64,000 nucleotides of DNA from Herbaspirillum sp. RTI4 (GTDB lineage: Bacteria; Pseudomonadota; Gammaproteobacteria; Burkholderiales; Burkholderiaceae_D): positions 310,001 to 374,000 of the forward strand of contig NZ_JAVIWQ010000002.1 of NCBI RefSeq assembly GCF_034313965.1. The letters run 5' to 3'. Below, piece after piece: positions 46,944 to 55,051 of this stretch. A model generated the notes under the pieces. That model saw only the letters and a list, made by a program, of their open reading frames with translations, made no database searches and was not told where the DNA came from. Every line of letters begins with the position of its first letter. Position 1 is the first letter of the stretch. The position numbers were made by a program, and so were the translations under genes.

Positions 46944-47271
46944 TCTCGATCACCCGCAACTCAGTGCCGCCAGTTGGCCGCAGCTGATAATTGCCACACT
47001 GCCCGCAAGGGTCGCCGCGCGCCATGATATTGACGGTGGCGCTGCATTCACTACACCAGGCCTCACCGGGCGGTGTTTCGATTTCAATGAGCGCATCCTG
47101 GAGACAGGTATCGCGCGCCATCACTTCCAAAGCAAAACGCAATGCACGCTCCTCCACTCCCGCCAAGGCGCCCGCCTCGATGCGTAGCAAGCTCACGCGA
47201 GCGAACTGCTCGCGCAACGCTGCCGCTTCGACAATTTTCAAAATGCCGCTGGCAAGACTTACCTCGTGCAT
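46927..47271 (-). CDS. hypA: Hydrogenase nickel chaperone HypA
   Basis: 114 residues. Begins MHEVSLA, with His2 as nickel ligand, and has the zinc-finger pairs 'CSEC' and 'CGQC' (about 73-91). It hands nickel to the large subunit together with HypB. It lies between hoxI and hypB. Confidence 0.95.
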   Translation of the reverse strand: MHEVSLASGILKIVEAAALREQFARVSLLRIEAGALAGVEERALRFALEVMARDTCLQDALIEIETPPGEAWCSECSATVNIMARGDPCGQCGNYQLRPTGGTELRVIEMMVDD

Positions 47272-47309
47272 AAGGACACTCGCTCTTGAAATGAAGGGGA
47301 AATCAGTGT

Positions 47310-47810
47310 TTACAGCCGGCCTCTTCCGCCTGTCTGTATATAGCTGAACAGTTCGTTTTGCTGGCGGTTAATTGCGGTTAAGGTGCTATGGACACGCTTG
47401 ATAATGGCGCGCATGAAATTGAAAATCAGCTCAGGATTGTCATTGATCAAGGGATCGATGTCCGCCTTGTTAAAGCTGATCACACAGGAACGACCTAAGG
47501 AACGAACCGTGTCCGGGTGCGCCGATCCGTCAATGAAACTAAGCTCTCCTACCAGATCGCCTTTTTCGAGGACATGCAAAATCGCAGGCGTCTGTTTATC
47601 TTTAACGTCGCTGGTAATGGCCAGCCGTCCTTTTGTCACGATATAAAAGCTGTTGGTGGAAATACCTTTTTCACACAGCACCTCATCATCGTCCAAATCG
47701 ATCTTTTGTGCTGCTCGTTCGGCAAGTATCTTTGCGCCACTCTCGCCAATATATTTCCCGATAGGGGCGTTGTGGATCAATGCTGCGATTTCATCTATAT
47801 TTGATTTCAT
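47310..47810 (-). CDS. hoxI: Cyclic nucleotide-binding domain protein HoxI
   Basis: 166 residues with a cNMP-binding fold: 'FYIVTKGRLAIT', 'LEKGDLVGELSFIDGSAHPDTVRSL'. There is no DNA-binding domain. In Cupriavidus necator HoxI is a subunit of the soluble hydrogenase that helps NADPH-linked activation of the enzyme; the gene position after hoxW agrees. It would make this enzyme the six-subunit HoxFUYHI2 type. Confidence 0.88.
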   Translation of the reverse strand: MKSNIDEIAALIHNAPIGKYIGESGAKILAERAAQKIDLDDDEVLCEKGISTNSFYIVTKGRLAITSDVKDKQTPAILHVLEKGDLVGELSFIDGSAHPDTVRSLGRSCVISFNKADIDPLINDNPELIFNFMRAIIKRVHSTLTAINRQQNELFSYIQTGGRGRL

Positions 47811-47847
47811 TATTTTTCTCCTGGTAATGCATCAAGTACGTGAGGAA

Positions 47848-48375
47848 TTACGCGCCGCCAATGACGTACTGCAAGCGATCGTCAGTTGTTGGTGCCGCGA
47901 CGCTGGTACCGCGCTGCATATAACTGCTTGCCAGACGCAGGTTTTTTTTCGCCTCGTCCGTCAAACCAATCTGCAATTCCCATTCATAACCTTTAATAGC
48001 GAGCACATAGACTTCAGGCATCTTCGCAAAACACTGCCAGCAAGTGGCCATGATGGTCTCTATCGACATGTCGTGCGAGGTGAAACTGAAATCCATTTTT
48101 TGCTCCGCCTTATAAAAGCGAAAGCGCTCATCGCTCACCTCTTTTGACGCATCGACAAACAAGACGCGCTGTTGATGACTGATCAGATCGGCATCTTCCA
48201 GATTGAGTTGATAGAACTTGACTCTCTCGGCTTTGGTGCAGACAGAGGCCGTTTCCAACCAATCGATAAATTCCCATCCCAGTCCATCGTCCTGACGGCC
48301 AATATTGCCGATGCCATAAATCAGGGAGGCCTCATTATCGAAATAATCGAGCGTGAGTTTACTTCCGGCGTTCAT
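47848..48375 (-). CDS. hoxW: Hydrogenase maturation endopeptidase HoxW
   Basis: 175 residues from the ATG at 48375, which has an AAAGGAAAT ribosome site and overlaps the hoxH 3' end by 17 bp. 'LIYGIGNIGRQDDGLGWEFIDWL' is the M52 peptidase N-terminus with the Asp/Glu metal ligands, 'VLFVDASKEV' and 'SFTSHDMSIETIMA' are the other landmarks. It should remove the HoxH C-terminal extension after nickel insertion. The longer frame to 48489 lies inside hoxH. Confidence 0.9.
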   Translation of the reverse strand: MNAGSKLTLDYFDNEASLIYGIGNIGRQDDGLGWEFIDWLETASVCTKAERVKFYQLNLEDADLISHQQRVLFVDASKEVSDERFRFYKAEQKMDFSFTSHDMSIETIMATCWQCFAKMPEVYVLAIKGYEWELQIGLTDEAKKNLRLASSYMQRGTSVAAPTTDDRLQYVIGGA

Positions 48376-49825
48376 CAATTTGATTTCCTTTCGCATCAAG
48401 AAGCGTGACCTCCAGTGGCATTTCTCCCAGCGCATGTGTGGCGCAACTGAGGCAGGGATCAAATGCGCGAATACCCACTTCAATGGCATTCATCATGCCT
48501 TCGGTGATTTCCGTCTCGCCTTCCAGATACTCCTCCGCCACACTACGCACGGTGCGATTCATCACCTGATTGTTTTGTGTCGTGGCAACGATCAGATTGG
48601 CGAAAGTGATATTGCCTTCCTGGTTTGCCCTGTAATGATGTAGCAGTGTGCCGCGCGGAGCCTCCACGACGCCGACGCCCTCGCCCGTCCACATCGACTC
48701 TGTTGCGGTAACGAGCAATTGATCTTTTTGCAGATCGGGGTCATTCAACAGTTCTTTAATCAGTTCGGCCGAATGCAATATTTCAATGGCTCTGGCCCAG
48801 TTGGTGTGCAGCGCCTTGTTGCTGGACTTGCCCTTGTTGTAGGCATGGAACTTCTCTAGCGCCACTTGCGCCAGTGGTGTCGAATACGACTTGGTGACGT
48901 TGACCCGCGCCAATGGCCCCACACGGACCGAACCTTTTTCGCGCCCGAGCTCCTTGAGGAAAGGGAACTTCATGTAACTCCATTCCTCCGTCGCTTCAGA
49001 GAAATGACCAAGATAATCGTGATAGTCGAGTTCTCGCACGATCTTCTTGTCGTTATCGATGATGCGCATTTTGCCGTGGTAATAATCGACGTCGCCATTG
49101 TCATCGACCAGGCACATATCCAATGCCGGCGCATCGCCAAAACCATCCACCATGGCGCGGTTTTTTTCATGGAAGTCATAGAACAACTCCAAACCATCCA
49201 TCGCATATTCCAGCATTTGATCAATGCTCGGAATGCTGTTGTCGCCCTTGATAAACCGGTCTCGCGCCTCGGCCGTGAGATTGTTGTTGACCCCGCCCGG
49301 TATCGAACTGATGCCGTGCATTTTTTTACCCAATACCGCCTGAATCAGTTCCTGCCCCCACTTGCGAAGCATGACAACGCGCTTGATCAGTTCAGGATTG
49401 GCGGTTGCCAGTCCCAGCACATTGCGTTTCTCTGGCGCGGCATCCATCCCCAGCACCATTTCCGGCACGATGCAGTAAAAATAGGCGGTGGCATGCGACT
49501 GCAATTGCTGCGCGTAATGACCCAAGCGGCGCATCTTCTCCGCTGTTGGCGTAATCAGATTGTGGGTCGAGTAACCGACACCAATCATGTCATCGAGCAC
49601 CTTGGCACCGCACAAATGATGGCTCACAAAACAGATGCCGCAAATGCGCTGCAACAGCATCGGCGCTTCCCAATACGGATGCCCCTGAATAAATTTTTCA
49701 AAACCGCGAAATTCAACCACCAGCAATTTTGCATCGACGACCTTATTGTCGTCATCGAGCTGGATGATGACTTTGCCGTGACCTTCGATGCGGGTGACCG
49801 GGTCAATAATCAATTTTCTGCTCAT
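48359..49825 (-). CDS. hoxH: NAD-reducing soluble hydrogenase large subunit
   Basis: 488 residues. Nickel motifs are RICGIC (Cys62, Cys65) and DPCLSC (Cys458, Cys461). His464 is followed by a 24-residue tail (from 'ALGEMPL') that HoxW should cut. Pairs with HoxY as the H2-splitting module of the cytosolic hydrogenase that reduces NAD+. Length matches the Cupriavidus protein. Confidence 0.96.
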   Translation of the reverse strand: MSRKLIIDPVTRIEGHGKVIIQLDDDNKVVDAKLLVVEFRGFEKFIQGHPYWEAPMLLQRICGICFVSHHLCGAKVLDDMIGVGYSTHNLITPTAEKMRRLGHYAQQLQSHATAYFYCIVPEMVLGMDAAPEKRNVLGLATANPELIKRVVMLRKWGQELIQAVLGKKMHGISSIPGGVNNNLTAEARDRFIKGDNSIPSIDQMLEYAMDGLELFYDFHEKNRAMVDGFGDAPALDMCLVDDNGDVDYYHGKMRIIDNDKKIVRELDYHDYLGHFSEATEEWSYMKFPFLKELGREKGSVRVGPLARVNVTKSYSTPLAQVALEKFHAYNKGKSSNKALHTNWARAIEILHSAELIKELLNDPDLQKDQLLVTATESMWTGEGVGVVEAPRGTLLHHYRANQEGNITFANLIVATTQNNQVMNRTVRSVAEEYLEGETEITEGMMNAIEVGIRAFDPCLSCATHALGEMPLEVTLLDAKGNQIDERRK

Positions 49826-49836
49826 AATAATTTCTC

Positions 49837-50487
49837 TCAGTCGTAACGGTTCATTGAGGTAGGCAGATCCACTGGCCGGCCATTCACGAGATCGTCCAGC
49901 ACCTTGTAAATTGCATCGCCATCAGGCGGGCATCCGGGAATGAAGTAGTCCATCTTGACCACTTCATGGCAGGGATACACTTTGGTCGTTACCTTAGTCA
50001 GATCAGGATGATTAGGAATGATGGGAATGACGCCGGGGACGGCGGTAATGGAATGGATATAGGCTTCATCCAGACATTCGCTCAGCGGCAGCATGTTGCG
50101 CATGGAAGGCACACCACCCCAGACGGCGCAAGCGCCGACCGAAATCAGAATGTCGCAGTTTTCGCGATAGTGTTCCAGTGTCTCGATATTTTCTTCGCTG
50201 GCAACGCCACCTTCCACAAAGCCGACCACGCAACGCTCGGGAATACGTTTGATGTCGGTCAGCGAAGAACGCAATATCGTGACCTTATCCAGCAGGGTAA
50301 ATATGCGTTCATCCATGTCGAGAAACGACAGCGTGCAGCCCCAGCAACCGACAAGGGCAATCATCGACACCTTGATTTTCCCCTCCTGCGTTGCCAGAAA
50401 TTCGGCATCCACCGGGGTCTTCGGCAAATCGTGACTGAACATGACGTTGTCAGCGGGATCAACATTTTTCAAAGAATGATTACTCAT
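49837..50487 (-). CDS. hoxY: Soluble hydrogenase small subunit
   Basis: 216 residues. 'ALVGCWGCTLSFLDMDERI' holds the proximal-cluster Cys pair; 'GACAVWGGVPSMRN' and 'IPGCPPDGDAIY' the others, giving one [4Fe-4S] cluster. Short form typical of HoxY. Its start overlaps the hoxU stop. Confidence 0.95.
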   Translation of the reverse strand: MSNHSLKNVDPADNVMFSHDLPKTPVDAEFLATQEGKIKVSMIALVGCWGCTLSFLDMDERIFTLLDKVTILRSSLTDIKRIPERCVVGFVEGGVASEENIETLEHYRENCDILISVGACAVWGGVPSMRNMLPLSECLDEAYIHSITAVPGVIPIIPNHPDLTKVTTKVYPCHEVVKMDYFIPGCPPDGDAIYKVLDDLVNGRPVDLPTSMNRYD

Positions 50488-51185
50488 TTCATGGCTCCCT
50501 CTAAAGCGCGATCACGGATGGACTTGATATCGAATTTCCGTTTTCCTATCGGGTCGTTGAAACCGATTTTTTTCTCGACAATGGTGCCGACCGGACACAG
50601 ATCAACCGCACGGGCAACCTGTTCTTCCGTCATCTTGTTGGCGAGTTCTTCATTGATTTCAATCCGTGAATTGGCACCTCGTCTACTGATGCTGAAGATT
50701 TTTTTACCGGTTTCCTCATCGCGCACAAATTCCACGCAGCGCTGGCAGAAAATGCAGCGGTCGCGTTCGAGCAGGATTTTTTCAGAGCCATAGTCTCTGA
50801 CCCGCGGCGTAAAGCGATATTCGAAGCGCGATACCATCATCTCCACTTCATAACCCACCGCCTGCAAATCGCAACGTCCGCTTTTTTCACAACTCGGGCA
50901 GTTATGATTGCCCTCGGCAAACAGGCTTTCCACCAGCGCCTTGCGCATATCGGTGATTTCCGGCTCGTTGACCACGACTTCCATGCCGTGCGAAACAGGA
51001 ACGGTGCAGGCCGCGGCGACAGTCCCGCCTACTTTCACCGAGCACACCCGGCAAGTACCCAGACATGGCTCACCTTTCATATAGCAAAGCGTAGGAATGT
51101 AGACGCCATTTGCCAGCGCAACATCGACCAGATTGTCGCCCTTGCGGGCGTTGATGTTTTTCCCATCTATGGTGATTTGAATCAT
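50484..51185 (-). CDS. hoxU: Soluble hydrogenase diaphorase subunit HoxU
   Basis: 233 residues, homologous to the N-terminal part of NuoG: a [2Fe-2S] domain ('CYMKGEPCLGTCRVC'), a His/Cys [4Fe-4S] region ('GNHNCPSCEKSGRCDLQ') and a further 'DRCIFCQRCVEF' cluster site. Electrons pass from HoxYH through HoxU to HoxF. Confidence 0.95.
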   Translation of the reverse strand: MIQITIDGKNINARKGDNLVDVALANGVYIPTLCYMKGEPCLGTCRVCSVKVGGTVAAACTVPVSHGMEVVVNEPEITDMRKALVESLFAEGNHNCPSCEKSGRCDLQAVGYEVEMMVSRFEYRFTPRVRDYGSEKILLERDRCIFCQRCVEFVRDEETGKKIFSISRRGANSRIEINEELANKMTEEQVARAVDLCPVGTIVEKKIGFNDPIGKRKFDIKSIRDRALEGAMK

Positions 51186-52990
51186 GAAGTGCTCCTATCG
51201 CTGAGTGTAGAGATCGCTTCCAGATAGCCTCTGCGGCTTTCCTTCAAATCAAATGAAGGCAGTAAAGGACCTTCCTGCTTGACCAGTTTTTCCTGGTAGA
51301 GCTGCGGAAAATTTTCCAGCGTCGTCAGAATCGGTTTCGGCGAGGTTCCGCCAAGCCCGCAACGACTGGTCTTGCGCACCAGTTTTCCCCACACCACCAC
51401 TTCATCGAGATCCTTTTGGCAGGCCTTGCCATCAATGACGCGATTGATTTTCTTGAACAGATCGACGTTACCGGAGCGGCAGGGAACGCAGATGCCGCAT
51501 GACTCATTGACAAAGAATTGCGTGAATTGCCTGACGATCCCCAACAAGTCGCGCGAGCGGTTAAAGATCATGAAGGACCCGTTGCACGAGAGATCTTCCA
51601 GCGCGATTTTTCTGTCGCCGTCTTTCTCTACCGAGACGCATTCGCCTGAGGGGCCACTGACCTGCACTGCCCAGGCATCTTTGGCACCGGCTTTTTTCAG
51701 CACTTCATTGAGCGTGATGCCCCATTCAATTTCATAAATTCCCGGCGCATCACAATCACCGGAAATACTCAGAAGCCGGGTGCCGGCGGATTCAGCGGTA
51801 CCCATCGCTTTGAACCAGGAAGCCCCTTTGTCGATGATGTGGGTCACGGCAACAAAAGTTTCTACATTGTTCGCGCTGGTCGGCTTGCCGAGATAACCCA
51901 TGTTGACCGGATAAGGCGGTTTGACGCGCGGCGTACCGCGATTGCCTTCCAGCGATTCAATCAAGGCAGTTTCATCGCCGCAAATGTAAGCGCCTGCGCC
52001 CATCTGGATGCGAATCTCAAAATTGAACTCCGGCTTGCCACCAATGGCCTTGCCCAGCAGGCCTTCGGCACGAAACTCGGCCAGCTGCTTTTCCAGATAA
52101 TTCTTAAGATAAAAATATTCGGAGCGCAGATAAATAATCCCTTCCTGCGCGCCAATGGCATATCCGGCGGTGATCATGCCAAAGATGACTTCCTGTGGCG
52201 ACTCCATCAATAAAACGCGATCTTTGAAGGTGCCCGGCTCTCCCTCATCGGCATTACAGATAACGAAGCGGGTCTTTTCCTCATTGTCGGAACACAGACG
52301 CCATTTCAGGCCAGTTGAAAATCCAGCGCCTCCGCGCCCGCGCAATCCCGATTCGGAAACCGTTTTAGTCACCACATCCGGCGGGCTGCAAATGACTCTG
52401 TTGAGCAAGGATTTGAAATCAGTTTTCCCCTGAAAAAACAGCGGTCCTTTGCTGCGAATCCCGGATTCCACCATGGTGTGGACATACGCCAGCGTGTCAG
52501 TTGCCAGACCGTTAGGATTGACGATTTCCGCAGGTGTTTCACCATTTTTCAAACGATGAATAATCCGCGCAATTTTTTCAGGCGTTAAGCGGGTAAATAC
52601 TTCTTTGCCAATCAACATGGCCGGTTCCTGGTCGCTTAGTCCGATGCAGGAAGTGGTTTCCAGGCAAAAGGGGCCGACCTCTTCATGTGCGCCAAAGACG
52701 CAGCCGGTCTCTTTTTCCAGCGCATCAAAAACAGCCTGATAGCCGTGCATCTTGGCGATGACCGTATCGCTGAGATAAATGTGATGCTTGGCTGCAGGCT
52801 TGCCGAGGAAGAAATGGTAAAAGGAATAAGTCTCCCTGATGTCCTGCTCGGTAGTGCCGAGTTTGTCCGCCATAGCAGGCAGCACTTTATCCGGGATGTA
52901 ACCCCATTGATGCTGGACATCCCAGAGAATATCCATTAGACGGGTTCTGTCGGAATGGTAGCGATCGAGGATTTCATTGATCTTTTTCAT
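51182..52990 (-). CDS. hoxF: Soluble hydrogenase diaphorase subunit HoxF
   Basis: 602 residues, a NuoE-NuoF-type fusion. The NuoE-like head (about 1-150) is followed by the FMN/NAD domain ('GLRGRGGAGFSTGLKW', 'GAGAYICGDETALIESLEG') and the C-terminal [4Fe-4S] site ('ESCGICVPCRSGN' with a later 'SRCGLGG'). It binds FMN and reduces NAD+. First large gene of the hydrogenase operon. The region upstream holds a sigma54-type promoter and a short leader ORF. Its own ribosome site ('TGGGATT') is weak. Confidence 0.96.
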   Translation of the reverse strand: MKKINEILDRYHSDRTRLMDILWDVQHQWGYIPDKVLPAMADKLGTTEQDIRETYSFYHFFLGKPAAKHHIYLSDTVIAKMHGYQAVFDALEKETGCVFGAHEEVGPFCLETTSCIGLSDQEPAMLIGKEVFTRLTPEKIARIIHRLKNGETPAEIVNPNGLATDTLAYVHTMVESGIRSKGPLFFQGKTDFKSLLNRVICSPPDVVTKTVSESGLRGRGGAGFSTGLKWRLCSDNEEKTRFVICNADEGEPGTFKDRVLLMESPQEVIFGMITAGYAIGAQEGIIYLRSEYFYLKNYLEKQLAEFRAEGLLGKAIGGKPEFNFEIRIQMGAGAYICGDETALIESLEGNRGTPRVKPPYPVNMGYLGKPTSANNVETFVAVTHIIDKGASWFKAMGTAESAGTRLLSISGDCDAPGIYEIEWGITLNEVLKKAGAKDAWAVQVSGPSGECVSVEKDGDRKIALEDLSCNGSFMIFNRSRDLLGIVRQFTQFFVNESCGICVPCRSGNVDLFKKINRVIDGKACQKDLDEVVVWGKLVRKTSRCGLGGTSPKPILTTLENFPQLYQEKLVKQEGPLLPSFDLKESRRGYLEAISTLSDRSTS

Positions 52991-53074
52991 ATGCTTTTAA
53001 TCCCATCAAAAGTTGGTCGAAAATAAACCGGCCTCAGGTGTGCCGATACTATTTTGAATGCCTAAAACAACCCA

Positions 53075-53137
53075 CTATTTGATTGGAGCGCCTGAAAATT
53101 TCTGGCTTTGCATATCTTCATTCATGTTTTCATTCAT
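53075..53137 (-). CDS. 20-codon leader ORF in the hoxF 5' region
   Basis: ATG at 53137, TAG at 53077-53075. A near-perfect AAGGAG (53150-53145) lies 7 bp before the ATG, better than that of hoxF. The peptide is hydrophilic, with three further Met-Asn/Asp repeats at the start ('MNENMNEDM') and a 'GAPIK' end. It sits 84 bp before hoxF, downstream of the predicted sigma54 start. No family recognised. It may be a regulatory leader or a small protein. Confidence 0.5.
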   Translation of the reverse strand: MNENMNEDMQSQKFSGAPIK

Positions 53138-53244
53138 TTCAAATCTCCTTCGGCTTTCACCGTATTTTTAAGTTATTGAATGCCGACCGAGTGAAACTGC
53201 GGATGCTGCAATCGCACAACGCTCTGGCTGGGTATTAGTTGATG

Positions 53245-53260
53245 AGCAGCTTTCATGCCA
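53245..53260 (-). promoter_or_regulatory. Sigma54-type -24/-12 promoter of the hox operon
   Basis: On the - strand TGGCAT-GAAAG-CTGCT gives GG-N10-GC with the GG at 53259-53258 and GC at 53247-53246. Consensus is TGGCAC-N5-TTGCA/T. The expected start, near 53234, leaves a leader of about 240 bp before hoxF. HoxA is encoded in the same operon. Confidence 0.65.
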
Positions 53261-53294
53261 TAACAATAAAAGACAAATAAGGGACAAATAAAGC

Positions 53295-53446
53295 GCGGGT
53301 AAAAAATCTGCGTTGTCGGGTTCAGGGCTGCCCATCCCTTTTCCGCATTGATAAAACGATCTGTCTAATCAGTACGTAGTGCAAAGTGGAAAGAAGTTGA
53401 CCGGCTGCCGCCATGGTGCGGCGCAGGATAGAAGCGGGTAAAAAAT
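53295..53446 (-). promoter_or_regulatory. 13 bp direct repeat upstream of the hox promoter
   Basis: GCGGGTAAAAAAT occurs at 53295-53307 and again at 53434-53446, about 60 and 200 bp upstream of the expected start. Candidate activator sites; no further evidence. Confidence 0.35.
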
Positions 53447-53685
53447 GCAACCGAGTGACGTGATGAAATGAGGCTGAAATGAAGATTGCCTTTCACCGCA
53501 AAGAAAATACGGACTGAAAATCTGATTCCGGCATGTTCACGCCGTATATCTTGTTGGATACGGAAACAATGGGAAGTTCATCGTTAATGATGACGATGCG
53601 GCGCCATGATCGGTCGAACTCTGATGGCGTCTCTGAATAAGCGTAAGGACGATGCCAACTCAGGCCTGCTTCCAGAGGCCTTGTA

Positions 53686-53788
53686 TCAATGGCAGGCTCA
53701 ATGGCTACGTTCAATGGCTACGTTCAATGGCTGCGTTCAATGGACCCCTGCAATGGACCCCTTCAATGGCCGTCTTCAATGACCTGCA
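53686..53788. repeat. 13 bp tandem repeats over the nickel permease stop codon
   Basis: About eight units of TCAATGGnnnnnn, mostly 13 bp (for example TCAATGGCTACGT at 53698-53710 and 53711-53723). The array covers the last permease codons and its stop (53763-53765), then runs on beyond it. Each unit reads CATTGA/C... on the gene strand. Confidence 0.9.
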
Positions 53789-54599
53789 CGCATTTTCTTG
53801 TGCCGACCTGATTCAGACTCCGTGCTGCAAAATACCCGATCAAGATAATCGCCAGCACCATCAAACCCACCATCAGCTCTTTGCCGTCGGCCCAGGAGTC
53901 CACCGCCTCTGAATAAAATTTCGCTGCGCCGAATCCCGCCACGATCAGCGCACTGCATGCGACCAGCAAGGAAAATAGCCGACCGGCCTGCTGCACAAAG
54001 TGCTCGCTGCGCTTGATGAGACTGGCAACAACCAATCCATTCACCGTATCCGTCGCCACCATTCCTAATACAAAACACAGGCCTAATATCAACGTCGCAG
54101 ACATCCCGCCATGCAGACTTCCAGCCAAACCAAACCAGGCGGCAATCGTCATCGCATCCAGTGAAAGCGCAAATAAAGCCCCCACCATCAGACTCCCGCC
54201 CACACCATGCGGGACCGACAAACGCATAATCCAGTTTGCCATGGGCGACATCCGTGGTGCCGATGCAGCATCTTTCGGTTGCCATGCATTACGCAGATTA
54301 ATCATGCCGATCGACAAAAGAAAAATAATGGAAATCCAAATGCCCAAAGAATCCAGCCAATACGGCAAGCGGCCGATGCCGTACCACGCAAACATCCACG
54401 CCGCACCCAGTACCACTACGCCATGCCCACCCGAAAACAGCAGTCCACACAGACGCGCCAGACGCGTTCGCCCATGACGCGACTGGAGTCGCGCTAGTCC
54501 ATCAATACTGGCTAAATGATCGGCATCAAAGCCGTGCTTAATACCGAACAAAACGGCAAACGCCATTAAGCTGGTCAATGCCAGGGAAGATTCGGGCAT
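53763..54599 (-). CDS. hoxN: NiCoT family nickel/cobalt permease
   Basis: 278 residues, mostly hydrophobic with about seven or eight membrane segments. The HxxxxDH signature is 'KHGFDADHLASIDGLARL' (His22-His28), and 'FSGGHGVVVLG', 'SLDAMTIAAWFG' and 'LGMVATDTVNG' are the other NiCoT motifs. It should import Ni2+ for the hydrogenases. The ATG at 54599 (GGAG upstream) is chosen over an ATG at 54845 that lacks family sequence. A -24/-12-type promoter is just upstream, suggesting control by HoxA. Confidence 0.88.
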   Translation of the reverse strand: MPESSLALTSLMAFAVLFGIKHGFDADHLASIDGLARLQSRHGRTRLARLCGLLFSGGHGVVVLGAAWMFAWYGIGRLPYWLDSLGIWISIIFLLSIGMINLRNAWQPKDAASAPRMSPMANWIMRLSVPHGVGGSLMVGALFALSLDAMTIAAWFGLAGSLHGGMSATLILGLCFVLGMVATDTVNGLVVASLIKRSEHFVQQAGRLFSLLVACSALIVAGFGAAKFYSEAVDSWADGKELMVGLMVLAIILIGYFAARSLNQVGTRKCVQVIEDGH

Positions 54600-54637
54600 G
54601 GTGGTCTCCGGTGATGGTGTAATTTTTTTACTATTGC

Positions 54638-54654
54638 ATACAAGAATTGTGCCC
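54638..54654 (-). promoter_or_regulatory. Sigma54-type promoter of the nickel permease
   Basis: GGGCAC-AATTC-TTGTAT on the - strand. The -24 box is near perfect; the -12 box has GT in place of GC. The expected start near 54628 lies about 30 bp before the ATG. Confidence 0.6.
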
Positions 54655-54973
54655 ATGCTGATTTGAGCGTCAATCCACTTCCTCAATGCGCAGCGCGCAC
54701 CATGACTCTTCCCCTCGGCAAGGAGTAAAGCCGGGGTTTGAGGCACATTCAATACGTAATGGGAAGGGCGGTAGTGCGAGGAGTGATGAGTACTATGGGC
54801 CCGCCAAAGTGGAAGCCATCTTTGCTTTTTCTCGCCAAAAAGCAAAGAAGTCTCTCGCTTTCTAGCGGCGGAGGCATATCAAAATGATGATGCCCTTTGT
54901 GAAGTAAGTCGCATGCGCAGAGGCGTGAGTCAGAGCGATGTAGTCAGAGGAAAATTAATTCGCTATGGAGAAC
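54655..54973. other. Intergenic region upstream of the nickel permease
   Basis: About 320 bp between cbbA and the permease promoter with no recognisable gene. It contains a perfect 11 bp inverted repeat, CTTTGCTTTTT (54820-54830) and AAAAAGCAAAG (54837-54847). Any HoxA upstream sites would lie here. Nothing else can be supported. Confidence 0.5.
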
Positions 54974-55012
54974 GTAAAACAGGCAAGACGTACCGCTTGG
55001 TCAGCCTTGCCT
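54974..55012 (-). terminator. Possible terminator after cbbA
   Basis: On the - strand AGGCAAG (55012-55006) pairs with CTTGCCT (54987-54981) around an 18-base loop with an inner ACC/GGT pair, followed by GTTTTACG. About 40 bp past the cbbA stop. Confidence 0.45.
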
Positions 55013-55051
55013 TGGAGTGTCACACTGCATTACGGTAGAGGATATGAATTC

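Noticed and set aside
53493..53714. 73-codon frame on the - strand downstream of the nickel permease
   Set aside because: It would start at a TTG inside the tandem repeats, has no ribosome site and no recognisable motif. It lies in the same frame as the permease, past three stops.
53686..53788. CRISPR-like array
   Set aside because: The 13 bp units follow each other directly with no spacers and no cas genes are nearby.
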